This document shows, in pieces, positions 10,061 through 21,847 of a DNA stretch of 64,000 nucleotides. Position 1 is the stretch's first letter, and each line of letters opens with the position of its first letter. The DNA is from Vitrella brassicaformis (Eukaryota > Sar > Vitrellaceae), in assembly GCA_001179505.1 (NCBI GenBank), contig CDMY01000511.1, forward strand, positions 20,549 to 84,548, read 5' to 3'. A program made the position numbers and the translations under genes. The notes under the pieces were generated by a model. That model made no database searches and was not told the origin of the DNA. It saw only the letters and a program-made list of their open reading frames with translations.

Positions 10061-13000
10061 CGGCGAGGCCTTCATTGATCTGCCACACACACATCCCTCT
10101 CGCCATTCTCGGCAGCCGTTTCCAACCGTTGGCCTCTTGCGAGCTTGAAGTCAGGTGCGTTCCTCCTCCCTTTGAATTAGATCAATACCGTCGCATTACG
10201 GCAAAAGTGAGCCAAGCCTGAAGCACAGTAAGAAAAATGCCTGCTGCATGTGTGCTTCTGGGGCGCAGAAACAACGATGAAGAGCGCGATGACGAGCAGC
10301 CCTGCCACCACCATTCGCAGCAGCAGCAGCGGCAGCAGTCAAACGATGAAGATCAACGTCGGCGGCCGTGTCATCGACTTCCCGGTAGCTGAACTGCTTC
10401 GTTCTGAGTGGCAGGGTACGCCCATCGCAGTGCTGCTTCACTGGTTCGAGGACTGGCTGCTGACCGATGACAACGGCATCCCGTTCGTAGACGCTGATCC
10501 AGAGTACTTTATCCGGTGAGTTGAGTGCATCACACACACACACACACACACGTGGGCAGTTAGTAGTCACTCACAGCTACCTTTCTGTCTGTTGCTGGGT
10601 GCTTCTGGCTGACAGGTTGGCTGGGCTGTTGCGTGGTGTCGAGGGGTGTGCCTTGCATCTGTGGGAGTTTCCTGAGTATCGCCTCCGTTTCCTCGCCGTC
10701 ACATCGATGAGCACCGACACCCAGGCGCAGAGCAGCCCAGCACCGCCCGACCTGACCGTCAACGCACAGCCCGGTGACGAGAGCAGTGACGACTTCCGTG
10801 ACTTCAAGGCCGTGATGGGTCCCTTCATCAAGACCGAATGTGGTGGGACGGGCGGGCGGGAGGTCAAGACCATGACATTCACCGACGGCAGCACCGGCAC
10901 ATGCGTTGTGTCCACAACCGATGCCACGCTGGAACATTTCGAGGGACTCAGAGGCCGATTTGACCGGTCAGTCAGTCAGTTAGAGGGAGGGAGGGAAGCG
11001 TCGCAATTCACTCATTGTTGTGTGTGTGTTGTGTTGTGTTGTGCCAGTGACAGGTTTTGCACGACTGTTTCGGGAGGAACGGGTGAGACTGTGGAGCAGT
11101 TCCAGAAGCAGGTCCTACACTTCCAGAAGTACGCACGTCAGACGAACGAACAAGTGCATGGACGCAAGCCACAGCACCACTCAGTACACGACATACCGGT
11201 TGCTGTCTGGGACCGTCAGTCTTTCTCTCTCTCTCTTTTATGTGCAGGGTGGTCGACTGGGCGCGGCGCATTCGGATCTCGGGTGACGGCGGGATCGAGG
11301 GCGCCGGCCCGGCATATCCACCTTCCTCTGACGACCCGAGGGGGCTGGCTGATGCGTGTGAGATGTATGGCATCTTCGAGCAAGCCTACCGCTGCATCCT
11401 GGGCAAGAAATACAACATCCGCCACCTCTACACGTACGGAAACGAACAACAAGGGAAGGGCACACTCAGAAGCATAACACGTGTGTGTGTGTGTGTGTGT
11501 GTGCGTGTAGGAGCTGTGCTGGTAAGGAGCATGCTGTGCCGTATGCTGACCTCCTGGACCACCTGGGTGGCGGTGGTTCGTCACGAGGCCGCCTGATGGT
11601 CCTCGAGACGAACAACGCGGAGCGGCTCATCTGCCACATTGACGGTCCCCTCCCCCTCCGCACGGACAGCACATGCCCCCAGCTGACCGGCCGCAAGGTC
11701 ACCCTCCACAGGATGACCATGAAGGAAGGCAACATCATCACCACCACACTGCCGCCTGAGGACGACAGACAGCACGACCACTTCGTCGTCGCCGCGGGAG
11801 TCCACGGCGGTGTCACTGGCGCCATCAAGGCCACCAACGATGAGACAGTGAAGGGCCGTGTGGCCTTGGCCGGCGGGCGGGTGTGGCTCGGGGTCGGCAA
11901 GGACGACGATATGCGCAAGTGCCGCGTGTGTCTCGACCCATCTGCGGAGGAGACCTAGCAGCGGACGGTGCAGCTGAGGAACGGCGCAGACTCATTCAAA
12001 GGCACCGGTGCAATGGTCGGAAGGGCTCGGGGCATCGAATTCTATCACGTGAGTCGGTAGATGGGTCGGTTCGAGCAGGCTGCGAGTTAATTGATATGTG
12101 TCTAATCGTGGGCAGGTTTGGAGTGACGAGGTAGCTGCCCCGATATTGCCCGAGTCGCAGCTGAACCACCTGGTCATTGCCGCATCCGCGGGGAAGGCCT
12201 TCGCACAGCTCCTCTACAAGTGAGGCAGGCAATCCAGACACATACACAAAGTGGATGTGCGGCAGAGCACCATCGTGTCCTTGCGTCTTGTTCCCACCTC
12301 TCGGATTAGGGGCCGTCGCGACGGCTGGTCGTACGAGACGATGATGTCCAAGGTCCCTCACCTCATCGACAAAGCCACGCCCCTCCTGCTGGTGGTCAAG
12401 CGCACCGACACAGACAAACTCGCTTGCTTACTCGGCAACCCTTTCCCGGCCCCCCCGTCCGGCTCTCGCACGGCGCTCATCGAGTGCCCCGTGACCTTCT
12501 TCTCCATCAACGATGATGAGGGCATCACGACAGTGCAGGTGCCGGTGGAAGACTGGGTGGTGGAGGTGGCGGGGCCTGAGGGGGCAGTGGTGGACATGGT
12601 GGGGCGGCCGACGGGCAGTGTGGCCATCGCACGAGGCCGTCTCTGGCTGGGATACACCAGTCATGGCCTCCCCGCGACGGATGAGGTGGGACTCTCTGCT
12701 GACCCTGGGGTGGTGACTGGCCCTGCCGGTGACCTTCGTCGCGTCTGTCACTTCGTGTGGCCGAGGGGGACCAGCAGGGAAGACGCCCACGGAGGCCGCG
12801 CGTCTCTCATCACCAAGTGGGAGAGTCTGGTGGGGTGTGTCGACTTCACTGCTGAGGATGTCGAAATCTACTCCATGAAGGTCCGTCCGTCCGTCCGTCC
12901 GTCAGGCACGACGGGTGTGTCTGTGTGGTGGGGGTGTCATGTGTGCAGTAACGCCAAGATGGTCTGGTTGGGAGCAGTGCCGTCACAGAGAAAACGAGCA

Positions 13001-13251
13001 GCACATCCCACGGTAGACAACAAGAGCCTCCCTTCCTGCCTGCCTGCCTGCCTGCCCGCCACCCACGTGTGTTGGATTGGTGTGCGTGGCACTGCACTGC
13101 ATGTAGGTGTCGTTACGTTTGACCTGCCACCCATGCCGGCGTCTCTGGCCGACAAGACGCATCTATACCAGTAAGGAAGACAACGAGACAGAGCACTTAC
13201 AGACAACGGTTAGAGGGTGGGCACATGGTCCCTGTGTGTGTGTGTGTGCAG

Positions 13252-13595
13252 GCGTATCGTCAAGGTGAAGAGAGCATTGGAGATGAAGGGCGTTCGGGTC
13301 GATGTGAGGAATGGGGAAGACGGGACATCCCCCTCTTCGTGCTACATCTATGACGCCGAGGAGGACGAGGAGGTCCACGTGGACGAAATGATGCCGTCTT
13401 CGGTCATCTGGGACGCGTTCGGCGCCACGCCTACCGCGTCTGTGGCCCCCGGCGCATCGGTACGCATCAATCCTCTCCCTACGCCTAACCGCTCGCCCGC
13501 TCATGGCGACGAGGCGCCCGTCCCGGACGACGACATCAAGATTCTCATCACGAGGTCCGTCGCACGCGCTCAACTCAAAGACGGCAACAGTGCCA

Positions 13596-13633
<38 letters not shown>

Positions 13634-13942
13634 TGTGTGCAGGCGTATCGTCAAAGATGTAACATTGGAGATGAAGGGCATTCGAGTCGATGTGAGGGAG
13701 GGGGAAGACGGGACATCCCCCTCTTCGTGCTACATCTATGACGCCGAGGAGGACGAGGAGGTCCACGTGGACGAAATGATGCCGTCTTCGGTCATCTGGG
13801 ACGCGTTCGGCGCCACGCCTACCGCGTCTGTGGCCCCCGGCGCATCGGTACGCATCAATCCTCTCCCTACGCCTAACCGCTCGCCCGCTCATGGCGACGA
13901 GGCGCCCGTCCCGGACGACGACATCAAGATTCTCATCACGAG
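13252..13942 (+). repeat. Tandem in-phase exon duplication inside paralogue A
   Basis: Exon 13252-13554 (303 nt) is followed by a near-identical exon 13643-13942 (300 nt), each preceded by a (TG)n acceptor. Both begin and end in phase 2, so the second copy inserts about 100 residues without breaking frame (RRIVKDVTLEMKGIRVDVRE ... DDDIKILITR). Paralogue B has only one such exon (33168-33025), with a different middle. Confidence 0.85.
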
Positions 13943-13983
13943 GTTCGTCGCACGCGCTCAACTCAAAGACGGCAACAGTGCCA

Positions 13984-14017
<34 letters not shown>

Positions 14018-15021
14018 TGTGTTTGGGTTGACCCATGCCTCAGTTGGCGGAGTCAGAGGATGCTCCGTCATGCGCACGAGGCCCTCGACAACATCAGCCG
14101 CCATCTTGCCCGGGTCCCTGGCCCCTGCAGACCTCTTCACATCGAGCTGATCCTCAGGGAGGGCCAGGATATGATCAATGAGCTGCTCATCGACCTGTCC
14201 AACGGGGAGCTGGAGAGGGAGTACCAGACCGCCTTGAACTTGCACTTCTCGTGAGTGGAGACGACACACACGGACGGTGTATCTGTGTTTCTGTGTTTGT
14301 GTGTGTGTGTGTGGTGAATGCAGTCTGCAGAAGGAGCTCGAGAGTCTGCAGAAGGAGCTCGAGGTTCTGCAGGAGAAGGGCGAGATTGGGGAGCAGGACA
14401 AGAAGTGCCATGACTTGAAGAAGCGTTTGGATCTGCTGGTGCACATCAGCAAGGACGGCGCCCAGCACTTGGAGCAGCTGACCAAGCGTGCCAGAGACTT
14501 CCGCGTCATCTTGGAGGACGCTGTTGGCGCGCTCGCGAGGACCAGCCGAGCGGACCAGGCGGACATACAGCAGTAAGCCAATTCAATAGACGTGGGACAC
14601 TGCCAAATCTCTCGTCTGTGCGTCTATGGGGGGTTGGTGTTCAGCATTTCGCAGAAGGTGCAAGTGCAGCAGCAGCCGGGCATGACAGCGTCCGGCCCGT
14701 CAGCATCGCCGGCCAGCAGTGAGTCGCCCTCAGACACCACGCAGCAGCAGGGAGGGGCTGGGGGCGGCGGGGATCCTCCGTCGCAGCTCGAAAACGAGTA
14801 TCGCAAGCTCATGGGCCTGCACTTCATGTGAGAGAACATAGAGACACACACGGCCGAATGGATGGCAGTCACGTCTGTGTGTGGAGGGTGTATGCAGTCG
14901 TGTCACCGATGAGGAGGAGCGTCAGCTGATTGAGAAGCACATCAAGGAGTGCCATGACGCGGGCCGTTTGGATCGGCTGGTCGGCATCAGCCGGGACGTC
15001 GAGCACCACTTGGCTGCCGCC

Positions 15022-15069
15022 CATCACAGTCCTGCCGCGGCATCACAGTCCTGCCGCGGCATCACAGTC
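15022..15069 (+). repeat. 19-bp tandem repeat, about 2.5 copies, in the last exon of paralogue A
   Basis: CATCACAGTCCTGCCGCGG occurs at 15022 and 15041, with a partial third copy at 15060. It encodes the HHSPAAASQSCRGI segment and replaces the coiled-coil sequence (RHLDQLTKRARERHDVF) seen at this point in paralogue B, so it marks where A diverged. Confidence 0.85.
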
Positions 15070-15156
15070 AAGAGGCTGCACCTCTTCTGGCTGCGGAGGG
15101 AGCTGGAAAGGGCACAGCGCAGATGGAGAGAGCAATTAAGATCGGAGCGAGGCTGA

Positions 15157-15942
15157 CAAGTGCGTCATCTTCCTCCCATGTGTAAGCACGCAACGCACAC
15201 ACGCACACACGCGCAGGCATGTGTGTCGTCATGGTGTGTGTCTGTGTGTGTATCAGAGGCATCTGTGCGTGTGCCAGCAGTGCTCCGACGACTTGATGGC
15301 CAAGCCGCAGAGCGAGCGCGTCTGCCCCATTTGCCGCCAGGAGACAGCACGTGCGCTACATACCAACATTCGTTTAAGAGCACCATACACACACACACAC
15401 ATGACTGTCTTCGCACTTTCCGTACATACACAATTGTGGGCCGAAGGTGGTTTGTGTGCGTGCTGCGGACTGCATGTGTGCCTTGGTTCGGTTGCCCTCG
15501 TGAATGCAATGCGGCCTGCCTTTTGTGCTGGCTGGTATCTTTTTGCCCTGTCTGTCTGTCTGCCGTTTTTGACGGTGTGTATCGAATCTGCCTAGCATAC
15601 CATACCCTCTTACATGGTGAGCTGGGATCAATCTGCCTTCCTTGCCTGGCCTGCATTGCATGGGTGCGTCTTTCATTGTGTAGCTAGATGTGTATACGTA
15701 TCTATCGGCCGCTCAATCCTCTCTGCCTACATTCATGCCATGCTGCATGGATGGATGGCGGAAGGGGCTGTCCATGTGCGATACTTTCCATTGAATGCAT
15801 GCAAACCGCCCGCCCTCTTCATCCGTGTCTGTCTGCCACCAGTCGACATTCGATTCATCCATCCATCCATCAGTCTCTGGTGCAACAGTCAAACACCTCA
15901 CTACCAAAGCCTCAACAACATGCATTCAATTGATGTGGTTGT
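15157..15942 (+). pseudogene. RING-half relic and duplicated 3' flank of paralogue A
   Basis: 15257-15343 encodes the second half of a C3HC4 RING (HLCVCQQC ... RVCPICRQE) behind an acceptor (GTATCAG), matching the last exon of paralogue B. The upstream half, with the first Cys pair (CCECF in B), is missing here. Only a CVIFLPC-like remnant lies at 15158-15178, in a frame closed upstream by TAA. The rest, to about 15925, is non-coding and matches the 3' flank of B in reverse (31020-31480). Confidence 0.6.
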
Positions 15943-15990
15943 GATGGACAGTCATGATAACTCTTGATCAGTTCAAAAGGATCAATCCGG
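15943..15990 (+). promoter_or_regulatory. Dispersed promoter element, copy 2
   Basis: A 48-bp core (GATGGACAGTCATGATAACT ... CAAAAGGATCAATCCGG) lies 236 bp before the start codon of the family gene at 16226. Similarity to the copy upstream of 41013 continues through GCGACACGCGAAGCGCCG, GCGGCGAGAAAATGTTG and TTTTCGTGAGCCCTTG, almost to the ATG. Conservation over three loci suggests co-regulation, or simply shared duplication ancestry. Confidence 0.6.
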
Positions 15991-16225
15991 GTGCGACACG
16001 CGAAGCGCCGCTGGTTGACAAAGCGGCGAGAAAATGTTGCGACGAGACGGGCAATCGAGACGGGGGCGGAGATTTAAAAGAAATAACTCGCGCAGAACTT
16101 TTTGAAGATGTCAGTTTTTCGTGAGCCCTTGTGACGACAGAGCGTCACACTCGTCAATCAGCCGCCAGCTGACGGCAAATATTCACCGTTTCCCCCTTTG
16201 CTCACATCAGCTGCCCTCAGTCGTC

Positions 16226-18159
16226 ATGGGCGGCCACAGCACTCCACGGCCACAGCAGCAGGTGGCCTTGACGTCAGAGGAGCGTTATTTGGAGGCCGGG
16301 GAGTCCGAAATCGCCGCCGCGTTGCTGGAGGGCCTGGGGTTTGTGGACTGGGGGGGCCGGAGGAAGGCCGCGAGGGCCGCGAGGAGGGAGATGGCCTGGG
16401 AGCTGACGAGGGAGATTCCCACTCGCTGCCCCGAGGCTGACGTGGATGGCTGGTGCGTGGTGGGCGACCATGATAACACGTAAGTGGACACACATATACA
16501 TTGCACTCTGGCGCGTTCATTCTCAATCTCTGATGTGTCCTTTCCTTCATTTCATTCAGGCCCGCCACGGTGAGGCTCCACCGCCACCATCGACGTGCAG
16601 CCAAGCGAAGAGGTCAACCCCACACCCACGCCAGCGGCACCAGCAGTGGAGCCCATCGCCTGACCCGAGGCCGACACACAGCAGCCGCCCCACCCTGAGG
16701 CCCCCCAATCAGCGGACGAGCAAGCCGCCGCCACAGAGGCGCCGCCCACCGAAGAGCCGCAGGCCGGCCCATCCCAGCAGAAGGAGGTGGAGGAGGAGGA
16801 GAAGAAGAAGAAGGTGGTGGAGAAGCCGCCCCGCGTGTGCAACTTCGAGGGCCTGGCCCACCTCGTGGACAAGTACAAGGACGTGCCGTACTACCCGCCG
16901 GCACCGCCCACCCTGCCGCCCGCCAGCACCTGGAAAGTGCTGCCGGCGTACGACCGCCGCATGGGCAACGAGACGGTCATCACCTTCCACATCGTCCTCA
17001 CGCCCGACAGGTGGGCATCAAGACGGCCCTGACCCCGAGGGCGGCAGAGGTCCTCAAGAGGGAGCAGGCGTACCAGTGGTACATCATCAACCGGGCCTGC
17101 AAGAAGGAGTGGCGGCGCAAGGCCATCCACGTGCACGTGTGTTGCTGATGTGCAGATCGCTGGCTACATTTTATATTTGATCGACCGATGATAAACCCGC
17201 TACCGCACTGCCTTGTCCCGCCCGTCTGCACGTCGAAGGTGAGCTGTCTGTCGAAATGGACTGATCAACTCGCGTGTACGTGTTTCGGGTCTCTGTGTGC
17301 AGATGGATCGCTGTCTCCCTCTTATATAGTGGGCCTCTCCTACTTCGTCCAAGAACAAACCGCTGGCTGACTGCGTCGATCGCGTCAACAACGGCGAGGC
17401 GGGCTGGTTCTCCATCGCTCTCACGTGTCTCGATGTGGCCGACCCGGAGTCCGACCCAGACGACGGCCCACAGACAGTGGAGGACTTCGTCGAGAGCATG
17501 AGGGACTACTTCGAGGTGCGGCGATTTCCCAGGGACGCAGAGAAGGACATCATCACCGCACCACGTGGGGCCTTCCGCGACCCAATCGAGGCAGCCAAGA
17601 CAATCGTGTTCCACCACCTTCTCATTGCAGCCGACCCGCTGCAGAGGGCCACGGCATTCGCAGAGGCCGCAGAGGAGATGCCAACGGGGCTGGTGGAGTC
17701 GAGGCCCATCAAGATCGAGAAGGAGGGGCCCATGCGGCTGAGGGCAGAGAGGGGCGGCTGGAAGCACGAGCACTTCTATGTGCGGCTGACTGACGCGTCC
17801 GCGAGCAGGTGGGTGTGGATGACGGTGTGGTGTGTCGTTGATACGGCGTCCAACCAAGCGGAAGGTGAGCCACACAACATTCACTTCTTTCGTATGTCTC
17901 CGTGCCGTACGTACGCAGAGTTGGCGCCCCACGGCAAGGAGGTGGGGATTGTGGCCATCAAGACCGCCTTGACCCCGAGGGCGGCGGAGGACCTCAAGAG
18001 GGAGCAGGTGTACGTGTGGTACATCATCAACCGGCCTGCAAGCAGAAGTGGCGGATAGACGCCATCCGCAGGGCGTGCAAGGAGCAGTGGCCCAACCACT
18101 ACAAGTTCCCACACGAGCGGACCGAGGAGGAGAACAAGCCGTGCGGGGCGTGGCTGTAG
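16226..18159 (+). pseudogene. Multi-copy family of unknown function, broken copy G1
   Basis: Exon 1 (16226-16479, MGGHSTPRPQQQVALTSEE ...) ends phase 2 and joins 16560 on. That exon carries an extra 13 nt (CGGTGAGGCTCCA) relative to copy G2 and an in-frame TGA in the G2-equivalent frame. Recognisable modules in order: VCNFEGLAHLVDKYKDVPYY, VLPAY...ETVITFHIVLTPD, IKTALTPRAAE.LKREQ, then ADCVDRVNNGEAGWFSIAL, EDFVESMRDYFEV, EAAKTIVFHHLLIAADPLQR, HEHFYVRLTDASASR, and a second IKTALTPRAAEDLKREQ...HERTEEENKP ending TAG 18157-18159. A 1-nt loss near 18034 (AACCGGCCTG against AACCGGGCCTG in G2) breaks the last module. No known domain was recognised. Inference: a lineage-specific repeat-rich family decaying here. 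Confidence 0.6.
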
Positions 18160-21100
18160 TGTGGGGGAGAGGCTGGTGGGGTGTGTGAGGATGGATGGAC
18201 GCGGAAGGCGGAGGGTCACCGCAGGGGAGGAGAGGGAGGGCCTTCTCATCGCTGCTTACATTTTATATTGGGAGTTCCTTTGCCTCGTCCCAACGCATAA
18301 GAGGGTGGGGTGTGTGTGTTGACTGAGTGAGTGAGTGAGACTCCCTTGATCATCTGTTTGTGCCACTGGCCAACCCGTGACGGCCGGGAAGAATTCACTG
18401 CAACGACACAAGTCAAACAAACTATCACTACACACACACACGCGGGCTATGGTAGCATCGGTGGCAGTATCGGCACAGACACCTTTGTGTGTCTCATCGA
18501 TTCCGGTTGTCTGTGGGAGTTGGGGTATCAACCTGTTTGATAGGATTGATCATCTCAGTGTCTCACACAGTCGGCGCATTCAGGAAAAACAAACGTACGC
18601 ATGTGTGTATCCATGCAGTCCATCCGATCGTCCTTCTCTCATGTGTCGATTGATGCACAGACCCCCCACACCCACGCCCACATCTCACCTGCGCTCATGC
18701 ACGGCCATCCATCGATCCATCCATTGATCGCGCCACACATTCTTCCCACCTGTCTGTCTGTCTCTCTGTTGGTGCGCCCGCCCAGCAAAATCGCCACACC
18801 CACACCCACACCCACATCCATGCACACGCACTCTCATGCACAGAGGTCATCCCTACCTGGAGCCATGTCGACGCGCTCTGTCTCTCTCTCTCTCTGGTGC
18901 AACTCAAAAACAGCTGCTCTGTTGAACACTCCCCGTCAACCCCTCTCTCCTCTCCCACTCTCGCCCACGAATCGCACCAGACAGACAGACAGACAAGCAA
19001 GCCAGGGAATCAGTAGGGAGGGAGGCACTGAAACACTTCAGCGACAGATGGACGGACAGACAGACAGACGGAGAGGGGCGATGCTGTGTGGTGTGTACTG
19101 TAGGGGTGTGTGTTCAACGGGTGCGTACGTCATTGTGTGTGTGTTGGCTGGTTGGTTGAAGGTGGCCAAAAGGCAGCCGGGCAGCATCATCAGATGTCTC
19201 TCTGTGGCTGTAGGCAGTCAGGCAGGTAGGCAGGCAAACAAACACTCACACGGCAGACAGACAGACAGGACCACAGACAAGACAACCAGAGCCCCCCCGA
19301 AGGGCGGACAAAAAAAGTAGCCAGGCAGGTGGACAGACAAGGAACACACAGACACGCAGATAGAGAAAAAATGGCAAAAGCTAGGCGAGGCGAGGCGAGA
19401 CACACAGTGCACTCAGATAGATGCAGCACAGTGGGCATGGTGTGTGTGTGTGTGTCCATGTGTGTGTCCATGTGTGTGGTCGTGTTAAAATTGCGATGTC
19501 GTCCGTACGTCAGTTCGTTACGATAGCATGCAGTGCCAACCAGCAGAACCGTGGGGACGCTGGTGTCCGTCCGTGAGTGGTGAGTGAGTGGGATGGTGAG
19601 TGGGTACGATTGTGTGCATTGCATTCGGTAGACCATCGATACGATCGACGATAGCCTACGGACATCAACCAATCAATGCATTGCAATGCCGATAACGAGC
19701 TCGAGGGCACCACACGCACACGCACACACGCACGCACAGCAGGGATCGGAAGAGAGAGGGCGACGCACCGCACCGCACCGCACCCACAAGAATCAAATGA
19801 AGACCGTACCGCCCGGAGATGGGATGGGATGCAATCAATGAAAATCATGACGCATGCATGCGATTGTAATGGTACGGTAGGTAGGTACCACCTACACTAA
19901 GTACGCACGCACAACATCACCGCACACACGCAGCACCAAACCGTACCGCACCGCACCGCACCGCACCGACTGACCGACCCACTTACCAAGCACCAATGGG
20001 CAGCATTGACAGCAAAAGGACGGACCGACAAACAAATAACAACAGCCACAGCCAGCCGTTCCGTTCCGGATGTGAATTATCTATCTGCCGCAGTTCCACA
20101 CACGAAAGCACACCCACCCACCCACCCCACCAAACATTTCGAAACGTCTGTCTCACCACGTCACGTCATGACGCATCCATCCATCCAGCCAGCCAGCCAG
20201 CCAGGCGGTAAAGGTCGTTACCCACCTTACCCACCTACGCACAAACTCGCAGAGGTCCGGCTCGCCACAGGACAAACAGACGGGAAGCGAAGGGCAGCTA
20301 CGATGTGTGCATGTGTGCATCGGAGCAATCGTATGGATCAATCGTTGGGGGGAGGGGGGGAATGTCGTATGCATCGAAAACCCTACCACTCCCGCACCCT
20401 GTCGCCCACAAACCGCATCTACCTATAACAATGCCCCAGAGAACCAGCCTGCGTGGAGGAGCTCACACAAGCACACGAGAGACCGGTGGAGAGACTGCAC
20501 AGACAGAGACACAGACAAACGGACAAAACGCAGTTATAAAAACACCAAAATACCGCTGCAGCCTTCAATCCTTCCATCATTCCTTCCTTGCACACGAGCA
20601 CCTGGTCCGCATACACCCCATCTTATCTACACGTGCGCTCCCTCCCTCTCCCCCTCTGTCACCCCGGGGGCCCTTAGACATCCATCCATCCGATGTCCAT
20701 CCATATACTACCACACACCCGCACCACTTTCATTAGATAGACATTCTTGCCTCCGCTGCTGACCAGCGATGGCAGCTAAAACGCAGCGGGACGGCAGACA
20801 CACACACACACACACAGCACACCTACATGCTCACACATGTGTACACACAGACACACAGAGCAGCAGCAGTAGTAGGGCAGCCCAGCCCAACGGCGGCACA
20901 CCACCAACCCCAGCGATCGATCAACGAATTACACAGACAGAGAGAGAGGGAGGGATGGTTTAGATAGATGGCAACGAAGTCGAGACATGAAAGAGATCGA
21001 TCGACCTGTGGTTGGGGGGGTTGTGTCGCTGGTGTGCGTGTGTGTGTATGTAGAGAGAAGATACCTAGGATAAGTCAAACACATTTCTGTGAATTCCCCG

Positions 21101-21527
21101 CCCGTCCGCCTCCACGCCCTGTCTGCCTGCCTGCCTGCCTGCCTGGACGGCAGATGCAGTAAGGGAAGGCTGAATTACACAAAGACCAACACAGGGGTGA
21201 AATGGCAACGGGAGCCAGGTGCCAGTTCATGACGCAGTGAGGAAGGAAACAGGCAGGCAGGCCCACAAGACAGACAGGCAGGGTGCGCAAGGCAAGGCCT
21301 TGCATAAATAGGCAGGCAGGCAGGCAGGCAGTCATGCGTTCGTTCAGGCAATTAGGAAGGTGTGCATATCATTGAGCAGCAAGCCAGCCGATTTCGATTC
21401 GAACCAACACTTAGCCAATTAGATAGACAGATAGACACACACACACACACACACACATGCAATCTAATGCAATGCAACGCAATGTGCATCGCACCCACGT
21501 GCCTTAAAGTATGGAGCGTACGTACCG
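18160..21527. other. Low-complexity intergenic region
   Basis: No supported gene. It is dense in short tandem repeats: CAGACAGA, CCATCCAT, CGCACCGCACC near 19945, GCAGGCAGGCAGG near 21300 and (CA)n near 21436. The first 250 bp match, in reverse, 57600-57820 downstream of copy G3, so the family copies share 3' flanks. Confidence 0.7.
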
Positions 21528-21827
21528 NNNNNNNNNNNNNNNNNNNNNNNNNNNNNNNNNNNNNNNNNNNNNNNNNNNNNNNNNNNNNNNNNNNNNNNNN
21601 NNNNNNNNNNNNNNNNNNNNNNNNNNNNNNNNNNNNNNNNNNNNNNNNNNNNNNNNNNNNNNNNNNNNNNNNNNNNNNNNNNNNNNNNNNNNNNNNNNNN
21701 NNNNNNNNNNNNNNNNNNNNNNNNNNNNNNNNNNNNNNNNNNNNNNNNNNNNNNNNNNNNNNNNNNNNNNNNNNNNNNNNNNNNNNNNNNNNNNNNNNNN
21801 NNNNNNNNNNNNNNNNNNNNNNNNNNN
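21528..21827. other. Assembly gap (300 N)
   Basis: A run of 300 undetermined bases, 21 bp beyond the stop codon of the kinase gene on the minus strand. The round size suggests a scaffold join of estimated length. Confidence 0.99.
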
Positions 21828-21847
21828 CCCCCTGCCCAATCCAATCA

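Larger units (their letters stand above)
10277..15156 (+). pseudogene. BTB(T1)-TLDc-TLDc-coiled-coil protein, decayed paralogue A
   Basis: Exons 10277-10515, 10616-10966, 11048-11128, 11248-11433, 11511-12048, 12116-12219, 12310-12880, 12949-13012, 13107-13170, 13252-13554, 13643-13942, 14044-14250, 14324-14572, 14645-14827 and 14898-15156 match the minus-strand copy at 31487-36207. Order: KCTD-like T1 domain (KINVGGRVIDFPVAELLRSE), a first TLDc-like domain ending RGIEFYHV, a second one (RRDGWSYETM ... GRLWLGY), a repeated linker exon, and a coiled coil (QKELESLQKELEVLQEKGE). Lesions: TAG at 11956-11958 where the paralogue has CAG, TAA at 12949-12951 where the paralogue has GAC, and a divergent end lacking the first RING half. 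The ORF from 10277 to 11958 could still make a BTB-TLDc protein. The alternative is two separate genes split at the TAG. Confidence 0.65.
10188..15925 (+). repeat. Left arm of an inverted segmental duplication
   Basis: The sequence from about 10188 (CCGTCGCATTACGG) through the BTB/TLDc gene and its 3' flank (…CCTCAACAACATGCATTCAA near 15925) recurs in reverse complement at about 31020-36320. Exons match nearly one for one in length, and introns and 3' flank are also similar, so a DNA-level duplication is more likely than retrocopying. Boundaries were estimated by eye. Confidence 0.85.

Noticed and set aside
16446-17180. A 244-residue Arg/Pro-rich open frame on the plus strand
   Set aside because: It is an out-of-frame shadow over the G1 modules, with composition driven by GC-rich codons. 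The homologous frame gives motifs shared with G2.
18840-20960. Repetitive block considered as a CRISPR-like or satellite array
   Set aside because: Only short microsatellite motifs, with no regular repeat-spacer structure.
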